Positions 23,540 to 30,473 of a DNA stretch of 30,473 nt are shown piece by piece (positions within the stretch are counted from its first letter, which is position 1; every line of letters starts with the position of its first letter). The notes beneath the pieces were generated by a model, which worked only from the letters and a program-made list of their open reading frames with translations, made no database searches and was not told the DNA's origin. The stretch is from a virus. Location: the IMG/VR virus record IMGVR_UViG_3300008267_000232, positions 1 to 30,473 of that record. One strand, given 5' to 3'. The position numbers and the translations under genes are program-made.

Positions 23540-25363
23540 TTAAGAAATGTTATAAGTAATAGAAAATGCTATTTTTGAAAAACTACTTAAATCTATTACT
23601 CTGAAAGATTGCGAGGAACCATTACCCACATCTCTGTATAATTGAATAGTATTAGTACTATGAACACCAATACCAGTAGGAGCATACAAAGTGCCGCTTA
23701 ATATACTGTACCATCCTATTGTCATTGCATGTGTGTTGTTAAGACCAGATGCTATTGTAAAAGGTAATTGAGAGATAAATAAATTTCCAGCGCTGCTACC
23801 GGTACTATTTATATTAATGTATCCATTGACATAAACCATTTTTCCAATTTTAACATAACTACCAGCTGTAGCAGCATCGTAGCTAAAATTAGTTGTAGTA
23901 GAAGCTGAAAAAGCCGGGGTCCAGCTTCCTTCTTCGTAATCATCTAGGGTATTAGCGTCTGCACTTGCTACTTGTGTAGCTGGGAATTTTACTCCAGAAT
24001 TAACTGCTAAAGTATTACTTGCGGTTAAAATTCCAGTAACTGTTAAAGCACCGGGAATAGTTACTAATCCATTACTATTAGCTTGAATTCTTATATTTCC
24101 TGCGCCGTCACTTATAACAATAGAACCTGTGGTACCATTTATTGTAGAGCCGTTATTCCCTCCGATAATTACACTATTTCTTAAAGAAGTTATACTATTA
24201 CCAGCATTATAACCAACAACAGTATTATTGGTAGAATCCACTAAATTTACTGATGATAGGGAAGAATTACCTATGATAGTATTATTAGAACAAACAGTGG
24301 CGTATCTTAAAGTTTCATATCCAATTGCAACACTGTTAGAGCCGCCAACTTTACTTTCTAAAGATGCAAAACCAATAGAAATATTATAGCCAGCAGTATT
24401 AGAATAAAGACTTGCATTACCTATAGCAATATTATTTACACCAGAAGAGTTTTTATATAAACAGCCAACTCCTAGTGCTATATTATCAGTTCCTGAACTA
24501 TTACTAAATAGTGAATCACCGCCGATACTTATATTTTGATATCCTGTATTAGTCCTAGACAAACTTCTATATCCTAGCGCTATATTTCTATAGCCAGTTG
24601 TAATAGAATTTGCACTAGCTGAACCGAAATATAAGTTTTCTTCATTGTTTGTACTAGAATATTTTGCACCTAAAGAACTGCTTATAATGTTTATATTACC
24701 ATTTAATAATAAATTTCCCGTTATTGTTTGATTAGCTGTAAATGTATTTGTTGCCGCTAATCTTGCTAAAGAAGAAGTAGCATTAGTATTAGTAACAAAC
24801 GAAGAAGAAATATCAGTGGCTCTAGCAAAACTGGCACTGACTCCTATTAATGTAGCATATGGAGTTAATGATGATGTTATTTTTGTATTTACAGCTGTGG
24901 ACGTATCATAAGAAGATAAAACACTAGTTAAGCCACTGGTTACTTCAGTTCTCGTTGGAAAATTAATTATTGAATTTGTTAATTCGTTGTTGTCAACAAA
25001 AGAAGAAGAAACATCAACAGTTTTGGCATATTGTAACAATGCGCCGCTTATTTCTTGAGCACTTATTCCGCTTCCAGAAGTTGTGGTGGCAGAAGAACCA
25101 GTAATTTCTATTCCATTAACAATCAAACTTCCAGAAACATATAAACCATTAGACGCAGTTAATTTACTATTAACTAAAGTATTGTCTGCTACGCTTGAAC
25201 CTAAAATAATATTATTTTTAAAATCAGCATTAGCCCATACCGTTAAATTATCTACAAAAGCATCGTTATTTTCTATATTAATACTACCTAATTTTATATT
25301 ATCTTTAGCGTCAGATGCTACGTCTAAGCCGCTTGAGGCAGAAATTGGAGTTAAGACTTTCAT
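23540..25363 (-). CDS. Fibre protein with YadA-like head repeats
   Basis: The 607-residue product is an elongated, probably trimeric fibre. Residues 1-240 are Ser/Thr-rich with strand and short coiled-coil repeats (SSFVDNNEL, SASFARATDISSSF). From about 245 to 420 there are repeated units such as GYRNIALGYRSL, GYQNISIGGDSL, GTDNIALGVGCL, GVNNIAIGNASL and GSNSVAIGYETL. These match the left-handed beta-roll head repeats of YadA/Hia trimeric autotransporter adhesins. From about 476 the C-terminal domain begins LDDYEEGSWTPAFSAS and includes YVKIGKMVYVNGYI, a tip domain common in environmental phage tails. There is no autotransporter membrane anchor, so it is a virion fibre, not a secreted adhesin. 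Receptor binding is inferred. A GAGGAAT ribosome-binding site lies in the end of the previous gene. Confidence 0.85.
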   Translation of the reverse strand: MKVLTPISASSGLDVASDAKDNIKLGSINIENNDAFVDNLTVWANADFKNNIILGSSVADNTLVNSKLTASNGLYVSGSLIVNGIEITGSSATTTSGSGISAQEISGALLQYAKTVDVSSSFVDNNELTNSIINFPTRTEVTSGLTSVLSSYDTSTAVNTKITSSLTPYATLIGVSASFARATDISSSFVTNTNATSSLARLAATNTFTANQTITGNLLLNGNINIISSSLGAKYSSTNNEENLYFGSASANSITTGYRNIALGYRSLSRTNTGYQNISIGGDSLFSNSSGTDNIALGVGCLYKNSSGVNNIAIGNASLYSNTAGYNISIGFASLESKVGGSNSVAIGYETLRYATVCSNNTIIGNSSLSSVNLVDSTNNTVVGYNAGNSITSLRNSVIIGGNNGSTINGTTGSIVISDGAGNIRIQANSNGLVTIPGALTVTGILTASNTLAVNSGVKFPATQVASADANTLDDYEEGSWTPAFSASTTTNFSYDAATAGSYVKIGKMVYVNGYININSTGSSAGNLFISQLPFTIASGLNNTHAMTIGWYSILSGTLYAPTGIGVHSTNTIQLYRDVGNGSSQSFRVIDLSSFSKIAFSITYNIS

Positions 25364-25369
25364 AATATT

Positions 25370-26527
25370 TTATTCTATTCCTCTAATTTTTATTTCTTGT
25401 TCCAAAATATTTATCTTTGCACTTAATTCTTGTATGGCTTTAATTAAAGGAGAAATAAATTCTTCATAACGTAAAAACTTGTTTCCTTCGCTTCCCTCTA
25501 CATAACCAGCAAAATCTTTCGTGTCTATACCATTTTTATCTAATAAATCTTTTATTTCTTGAGCTATTAAGCCGTAATGGATTCGTTCACCATTTTTATA
25601 GCGAAATTTAACTGGATTTAGTTCTTTAATAAATTGCAAACCTAAACTAGATTCTTTAATATTAGTTTTTAAACTTTTGTCTGATGTTAGTATAGTTCCA
25701 TTAACGGCATATAATGTATTCCAAAGATTACTGGAATTTCCTAATGTCATTGCAGGACCACTACCAGATGCATTATCGATATATGGTATTACATTTCCGC
25801 TAATTTGTAGTTTTTCTACGCTAATTGTAGTAGTAGAAAGACCGAAATTTCCACTTCCTGTAAAATTCAAATTTCCACTAATAGAAACTTGAGTATACAT
25901 CTTAGGATTATTACCGACTCCTACATATAATCTTGTTAATCCGATAGTAGTAGGAATACCAATAGTAGGATTAATAATTAATTGATTATTATTAAAAAGA
26001 ATAGTTTTTCCTGTATTACCATTTCCAAACTCGACTTGATTACCATAAGGCCATAACCATACTTGATTACCAAAACCACCTCTATAATCAGGACTATAAA
26101 ATGTAGGTGAATAATAATCTGGCACCTGTGCTCCCCGGCGCAAATAAATAGAAAACAACGGACTACCATAATCCATAAAAAAGGATTTATAAGAAAGATT
26201 TACATACCCGCTATTTACTATTCCTATTTGTCTAGCATTCTCTGCTGAATCCCATAATAAACTAGTACCAATAGAAATAGGCTGCGTTCTATTAGATTGA
26301 CTTAATATTAATAAGCCAAGCGAATTTGTTACTAAACTACTAGGCGTGTCATTTGGCTTACTACCTTGAATTATTATAGAAGAGGTATTATAAAGAGATT
26401 GTGATAATAAAATTTGCTGTGCAGCAAAAGTATTAGAATTTGTTAATAATTCCGTGCTAGAAGATACGGACATTATTTCACTACCAGAAATATAGAATGA
26501 AATTTTATTATTTGTTATATTAGCCAT
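25370..26527 (-). CDS. Fibre protein with C-terminal S74 self-cleaving chaperone domain
   Basis: The 385-residue product has a Ser/Asn/Gly-rich beta fibre body and a C-terminal intramolecular chaperone domain of the peptidase S74 family from about residue 278. The domain begins ILTSDKSLKTNI and contains NPVKFRYKNGERIHYGLIAQ and the KDFAGYV segment, with a terminal coiled coil (LIKAIQELSAKINILEQEIK). In this family the chaperone helps trimerise the fibre and then cuts itself off just before the Ser of the SD..LK motif, here Ser282. The gene lies 4 bases after the similar 368-residue gene. No clear ribosome-binding site was seen, so translation is probably coupled. Its chaperone is clearly related to that of its neighbour, while the body is different, which suggests duplication followed by exchange of fibre parts. 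Confidence 0.88.
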   Translation of the reverse strand: MANITNNKISFYISGSEIMSVSSSTELLTNSNTFAAQQILLSQSLYNTSSIIIQGSKPNDTPSSLVTNSLGLLILSQSNRTQPISIGTSLLWDSAENARQIGIVNSGYVNLSYKSFFMDYGSPLFSIYLRRGAQVPDYYSPTFYSPDYRGGFGNQVWLWPYGNQVEFGNGNTGKTILFNNNQLIINPTIGIPTTIGLTRLYVGVGNNPKMYTQVSISGNLNFTGSGNFGLSTTTISVEKLQISGNVIPYIDNASGSGPAMTLGNSSNLWNTLYAVNGTILTSDKSLKTNIKESSLGLQFIKELNPVKFRYKNGERIHYGLIAQEIKDLLDKNGIDTKDFAGYVEGSEGNKFLRYEEFISPLIKAIQELSAKINILEQEIKIRGIE

Positions 26528-26531
26528 TCTA

Positions 26532-27638
26532 TTATATGGAAGAACTTAATTTATTTTCCAATTCCTCTAATTTATTTGATAAATCTTGTATTGCTTTAAT
26601 CATAGGAGAAATAAATTCTGTATATCTTAAAGCATAATTATATTCTTTATTATCTTCTATTAATACCATTTTAGTGATAGTATCAATTTTTTCTTTTAAT
26701 TCGTGATCTAAATAAACATATTCATCTGTTACTATTTGTGGAATTTGTTTTTTTGACATAATAAAACCAGCAAAATCTTTAGTATCGATATTATTTTTGT
26801 CTAATGTGTCTTTAACTTCTTGGGCTATAAGACCATAATGAGTCCTAGTGCCATCAATAAATTTATAGGAAACAGGATTTAAGCTGTTGATAAAATCTAT
26901 ACCCAAATCAGATGTCTGTATATCAGTTTTTAAATTTCTGTCAGAAGTATTAATAGTACCGTTAGTTGCATAAATATCATTCCAACGATAATTTAAAGTT
27001 CCTAAATTCCATACTCCACTACCACTTGGAATAATATTACCGCTAACAACTAATTTTTCATTAGGAATAGAAGTAAATCCTATTCCAACAGCTCCTGTAA
27101 CTATTAAATTGCCACTTATTAGTGTGTTACCATTTACATCTAGTGTTGAATTAGGAGTTAAAGTTCTTATACCAAATCTACCTGTCTGTGCATCATATTT
27201 ATGTGCGCCGTTAACTATATTTCTATTACCAAAAAATATAGATCCGGTGTCATCTAATGTAAAACCTTCCACATCATTAGTCATTAAAGATATTCTAGAA
27301 TATCCATAAGTACCACCTCTAAATATTTTTAATGCTGGTTTTATTCCTAACGTTGAAGCAGAATATGCCATCTGGAAATCACCCGTTCCACTTAAAGTTT
27401 CAATTAAAAATGAACCAGTATTAACTATTGGAAATTCTATGCGAGAATTACTAGCAGCATCTTTAGCTTGAATTGTGAAAGAAGAAGTAATACCTGAACT
27501 AGAAACATATATTGATGAAGCAGTGATAGGAATGCTAAAATTAATTCCACTTCCAGATGCAAGAGTCAAAACATTACTGCCGCTAACAGTAAACTTTAAT
27601 TGTTTATTTGAACTATCGTAAAAAATACCATCAGCCAT
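26532..27638 (-). CDS. Fibre protein with C-terminal S74 self-cleaving chaperone domain
   Basis: The 368-residue product has a beta-rich fibre body with VSGSNVLTLASGSGI and ITGNLIV-type strands, and LTPNSTLDVNGNTLISGNLI near residue 160. The C-terminal S74 chaperone starts near residue 228 with NTSDRNLKTDIQTSD and contains NPVSYKFIDGTRTHYGLIAQ and the KDFAGF segment. Cleavage is expected before Ser232. Compared with its neighbour, the chaperone has an insertion of about 35 residues after KDFAGF (KKQIPQIVTDEYVYLDHELK), before the shared EFISPMIKAIQDL coiled coil. The ribosome-binding site is AAAGGG. The fibre body would remain on the virion and the chaperone would be lost. Confidence 0.88.
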   Translation of the reverse strand: MADGIFYDSSNKQLKFTVSGSNVLTLASGSGINFSIPITASSIYVSSSGITSSFTIQAKDAASNSRIEFPIVNTGSFLIETLSGTGDFQMAYSASTLGIKPALKIFRGGTYGYSRISLMTNDVEGFTLDDTGSIFFGNRNIVNGAHKYDAQTGRFGIRTLTPNSTLDVNGNTLISGNLIVTGAVGIGFTSIPNEKLVVSGNIIPSGSGVWNLGTLNYRWNDIYATNGTINTSDRNLKTDIQTSDLGIDFINSLNPVSYKFIDGTRTHYGLIAQEVKDTLDKNNIDTKDFAGFIMSKKQIPQIVTDEYVYLDHELKEKIDTITKMVLIEDNKEYNYALRYTEFISPMIKAIQDLSNKLEELENKLSSSI

Positions 27639-27654
27639 GTGCTTAACCCTTTAA

Positions 27655-29085
27655 TTAAATTATTTGTATCCATTGACTGGATTTATAAATATACATACCG
27701 TCTGCATCGCTACCAGATATATCTGTTTGGTATACTATTAAGCCAGTAGCTGGAGATGTTATAGCTGCTTTTTGAGCGCCTGTCATACGTGGGAATAAGA
27801 TACCTTGTGTAGTAGAAGCGACTTCCAAGACAGCAGACGCATTTCTGTTTGTTGTGCCAATAACACCATAAGAACCAGTAATATTGGTGTATTGCATATT
27901 GGAACCACTAATGTTTGTTCCAGTTAAATTAGTGAATAACCCAAGAGTACCAGATAAGCCAGCTGAAGCAGACAAAGTAGAAAAATTACTGCTGTCGATA
28001 CTAGATGTTAAAGAAATAGTTTGTACACCATTAATGAGACTGCTAGTTAAATTAGTGCCCGCATTAGTCGTGGCAACCCCATTCACAGCTCCAATATAAG
28101 AACCACTAAAAGAACCGGTAATTGTAGAGGCAGATATATTATTTGTTACGTTTAAATTTCCAGTTAATACGTAAGAACCTGTTAATTGTTTTTTGTTAGT
28201 CCATTGACCATATGGAGAAGTTTCATAAACTAATAAATCACCAGCACTTAACGAGCCAGTATAAACATCATGTAACTCACCAATCTCATAACCATTTTGT
28301 ACACGAACAAACATACTACCATTATTTTCCTGTACTGTTACTACTTGCCCTAAACGAATTTCATGGTATGGTGGCGCGGGAGGAATATTTGTATATTGTC
28401 CACTTGATGATAGAAATAAGGTTTCTCCTTCTGTAAAACCAGAAGTGTTTATTTTATTTAAAAAGCCATTAATTAAAATATATGCGAAATCATTTTGAAC
28501 ACCACTGTTCATTAATATACCAAGGGTATCAGCAGATGTTATATCATTATCCCAGCTAGCTGTAACGAACGAAGGATTTTGACCGGCACCGCCATTTATG
28601 CGAACAACTTGACCTTTACTAAATGTAGCCATAGCTGTACACTTAGCTCTTAATACTAATTGTTGACCAATTAACAAATTTAAATCTGTAACATCGGTAT
28701 AATAATTTAGTTCTTTATATGTGTCATCAACAAACAGTCTACCCAATTGGTATGGAGTAGACACTACTGTACGCTGTACAAAATCAATATAATCTATATT
28801 TAATTCGCTACCTGTTATTACAGAAGCGCTTAAAGCAGAAGAAGACAGTGAAGCGGTAACAAAAACATTACCGCTCACCGTTTGACTATTTGTAAATACG
28901 TTTGAAGCAGTTAAATTTGCAAATACAGTACTATCAAGCCCATCCAATAAATTAGCATCTTGTCCGTAAGAAGCAGTACCAGATAAACTACCAGTAAAGC
29001 CTCCAGATGCACTAACAGAACCAGTGGTACCAATGTTGCCTGATACTTGTAGACCTGTTTCTAATTTAAAATCTTGAATGGGCAT
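27655..29085 (-). CDS. Tail fibre protein with PRMT-type C-terminal tip
   Basis: The 476-residue product starts MPIQDFKLETGLQVSGNIG, a start shared in form with the next upstream gene (NFKIPTGLEVSG). Residues 1-120 and 300-400 are repetitive Ser/Thr/Gly/Ala strands (ASLSSSALSASVITGS). The middle (about 125-290) is a separate, more varied domain, with VRINGGAGQNPSFVTASW and ILINGFLNKINTSGF. The C-terminal domain reads ASAVLEVASTTQGILFPRMT, then AQKAAITSPATGLIVYQTD, and ends MYIYKSSQWIQI. This is a widespread fibre-tip domain in phage and Bacteroidota-type surface proteins. The ribosome-binding site is TTAGGAAT. The likely role is host recognition or fibre linking. Confidence 0.82.
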   Translation of the reverse strand: MPIQDFKLETGLQVSGNIGTTGSVSASGGFTGSLSGTASYGQDANLLDGLDSTVFANLTASNVFTNSQTVSGNVFVTASLSSSALSASVITGSELNIDYIDFVQRTVVSTPYQLGRLFVDDTYKELNYYTDVTDLNLLIGQQLVLRAKCTAMATFSKGQVVRINGGAGQNPSFVTASWDNDITSADTLGILMNSGVQNDFAYILINGFLNKINTSGFTEGETLFLSSSGQYTNIPPAPPYHEIRLGQVVTVQENNGSMFVRVQNGYEIGELHDVYTGSLSAGDLLVYETSPYGQWTNKKQLTGSYVLTGNLNVTNNISASTITGSFSGSYIGAVNGVATTNAGTNLTSSLINGVQTISLTSSIDSSNFSTLSASAGLSGTLGLFTNLTGTNISGSNMQYTNITGSYGVIGTTNRNASAVLEVASTTQGILFPRMTGAQKAAITSPATGLIVYQTDISGSDADGMYIYKSSQWIQII

Positions 29086-29106
29086 TGAATTATTCCTAAA
29101 TTATTT

Positions 29107-30327
29107 TTATGCTGTTAAAGCTAATACCTTTAGAACAACTGTATTTGAAACTGTTCTTGTAGCAGTAACAATTACACCTCCTGCATAAGAAGTAGAAATG
29201 CTAAATAATGGAGTATTAGTATACGTAGAGGCGTATGGAGTATGTTGAACAGTTGTGCCGTCGCAGGTTACTAATACTTCCATGACGTGTGTATAGTTAG
29301 TGCTTGAATCTTTAGCAGAAATAATATACTTGACTGAATGGTATAAAGTACTAGGATCATAAGTGTCTATTACAGTAGGAGTACCGGTAGTTAGGGATAC
29401 AGATGCACGGGCAGTACCAAAACCTAAAGCTGCAATTGCTGGCGCAGCAACAGAAGTGCTAGCAGAAATTGCTGAAGCTGTTACTTGAGTAAATTGACCT
29501 AATGCACCGCTTAATCCTACAGAAGCAGAAACAGTGTCAAATGTTGCTAAAGTGCCAGTTACTGTTGAACCTGTTAAAGTTGTAAAATCACCTTGTGGTG
29601 CTAATACTTTTACAGATGAAGATAAACCAACATTTGCTGTCCATGATGCTACATCGTGATCATAATACCACTGTACCTGTGCAGCATTACCTAAATCAAT
29701 ACCCGCACCGTCTAAACCAGCTAGAGTTGTGCTACCAGTAGCTAAACTTACGTTTCTATCACCAATATTTACAGTTGTTGAATCAACGTAGGTTGTAGTG
29801 CCTTTTACCCATAAATTACCATCAACGGTTAAATCGCCGCCTAGTGAAGCAGAACGAGCAGAAATATCATTTGTTACTTTTAAATAACTTGCGCTTACAT
29901 CTACTGCACCGGCGTCTAACGCACTACCAGTTACTGTTAAACCTCCAGCTAATGTAGCTGCGCCGCCAGCATGCAATGTTCCAGAACCGCTAATATTACC
30001 TAATACGGTCAAGTTGCTTGCGCTTACTTGTAAACCAGCAGAAGCAGTTAATTGACCATTAACATATACTAAATCTGTTGGTTGATTACCTAAATTAGTT
30101 GTACCGCTGACTGTTAAATCACCTTCTAAAGTTAAACTTGGCGCTGTTAAGCTTGCAACATTTAAATCTCCAAAACGACCAACTGATGCTGATACTGCGC
30201 TTGCACTAACGTCAGAACTTAAACCTAATATTTTACCTGCTGCTAGGCTTAGTGTGCCTGTTAATTGTAAACCGTCTGTGCCACTAACTTCTAAACCTGT
30301 AGGAATTTTAAAATTTGAAATTGCCAT
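29107..30327 (-). CDS. Repetitive fibre/structural protein
   Basis: The 406-residue product is dominated by short strand repeats with the words VSASVG, LTASAGLQVSASN, GDLTVSGTT and SASVGLSGALGQFTQV. Near residues 165-235 there is a recognisable domain (LWVKGTTTYVDSTTVNIGDR, then LDGAGIDLG and a W-containing strand), known to me from structural proteins of environmental phages. The C-terminal 100 residues are a compact-looking beta domain without repeats (YHSVKYIISAKDSSTNYTHV). Its composition (Ala, Ser, Thr, Gly, Val) is that of an elongated fibre shaft. The pair SASVGLSGALGQFTQVTASA here and SASAGLSGTLGLFTNLTGTN in the next gene points to shared ancestry. The ribosome-binding site is AAGGA. 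It may be a shaft or a whole fibre. Confidence 0.78.
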   Translation of the reverse strand: MAISNFKIPTGLEVSGTDGLQLTGTLSLAAGKILGLSSDVSASAVSASVGRFGDLNVASLTAPSLTLEGDLTVSGTTNLGNQPTDLVYVNGQLTASAGLQVSASNLTVLGNISGSGTLHAGGAATLAGGLTVTGSALDAGAVDVSASYLKVTNDISARSASLGGDLTVDGNLWVKGTTTYVDSTTVNIGDRNVSLATGSTTLAGLDGAGIDLGNAAQVQWYYDHDVASWTANVGLSSSVKVLAPQGDFTTLTGSTVTGTLATFDTVSASVGLSGALGQFTQVTASAISASTSVAAPAIAALGFGTARASVSLTTGTPTVIDTYDPSTLYHSVKYIISAKDSSTNYTHVMEVLVTCDGTTVQHTPYASTYTNTPLFSISTSYAGGVIVTATRTVSNTVVLKVLALTA

Positions 30328-30355
30328 CTACGTTTTTTCCTTGCTCCAAAGAGCG

Positions 30356-30473
30356 TTAAGATATATAATTTTTAATTAATGTTACTGCTATGTCTTGTGC
30401 TACTAGATTGTTAGCTGTTAATTCTATATTTGTACCGCTTATTGAAACATCAAATGATGCAAGATATGCATTA
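30356..30473 (-). CDS. C-terminal end of another structural gene (cut by right edge)
   Basis: A minus-strand open frame enters from the right edge and ends with TAA at 30358-30356. The 38 visible residues include SFDVSISGTNIELTANNL and AVTLIKNYIS. The strand-like Ser/Thr/Asn/Val composition is like the fibre genes that follow. Too little is present to say more. A 28-base gap separates it from the next gene. Confidence 0.6.
   Translation of the reverse strand, partial: NAYLASFDVSISGTNIELTANNLVAQDIAVTLIKNYIS

Noticed and set aside
23540-25363. Secreted trimeric autotransporter of a bacterium
   Set aside because: There is no signal peptide and no C-terminal membrane barrel; the gene is in a phage fibre array.
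30340-30352. GCTC-TTTG-GAGC hairpin between the right-edge gene and the first complete fibre gene
   Set aside because: The stem is only 4 bp and is not followed by a T run, so it is not a credible terminator.

Overview
The window is a contiguous piece of virion-morphogenesis DNA from a T4-related contractile-tailed phage (myovirus). Every convincing gene lies on the minus strand, so transcription runs from the right edge to the left edge. The DNA is AT-rich, genes are packed with gaps of 0-100 bases, and the recognisable proteins are structural: T4 gp23-type major capsid protein, gp22-type scaffold, gp18-type sheath, gp19-type tube, gp26/gp51-type tail-assembly chaperone, tape measure, LysM baseplate protein and hub. 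No tRNA, CRISPR, insertion sequence, integrase or host gene was seen. The host cannot be deduced. The style of the fibre genes (Ser/Thr/Gly/Ala repeats, S74 chaperone domains, YadA-like head repeats) fits an environmental, possibly large-genome phage.

Layout in the direction of transcription. (1) 30473-23540: an array of fibre-type genes, one cut by the right edge and five complete. Two carry C-terminal S74 self-cleaving chaperone domains, one carries YadA-like head repeats, and one ends in the PRMT-type fibre tip domain. (2) 23524-22573: three small genes, the last of which resembles ribosomal protein bS21. (3) 22473-19279: scaffold and major capsid protein, closed by a strong intrinsic terminator. 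Portal and prohead protease are not in the window. (4) 19163-17351: two probable neck/connector genes. (5) 17256-13853: sheath and tube. (6) 13829-10149: a 1226-residue protein made of a second tube domain fused to about 1000 extra residues. (7) 10099-9079: tail-assembly chaperone followed by a start-less overlapping frame, very probably reached by ribosomal frameshifting, then a second strong terminator. (8) 9000-1: tape measure, a gpU-like baseplate/tube protein, LysM protein, large hub protein, and the start of another structural gene cut by the left edge.

Together these genes make the capsid shell, neck, contractile tail, baseplate centre and host-recognition fibres. Individual proteins are T4-like, but the order chaperone with frameshift, tape measure, U-like, LysM, hub is that of P2/Mu-type tail operons. 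The main items for a second look are the frameshifted chaperone, the tube-domain giant, the bS21-like gene, the recurrent ACTAT-containing leader motif, and the hairpins that cover ribosome-binding sites of the scaffold and sheath genes.
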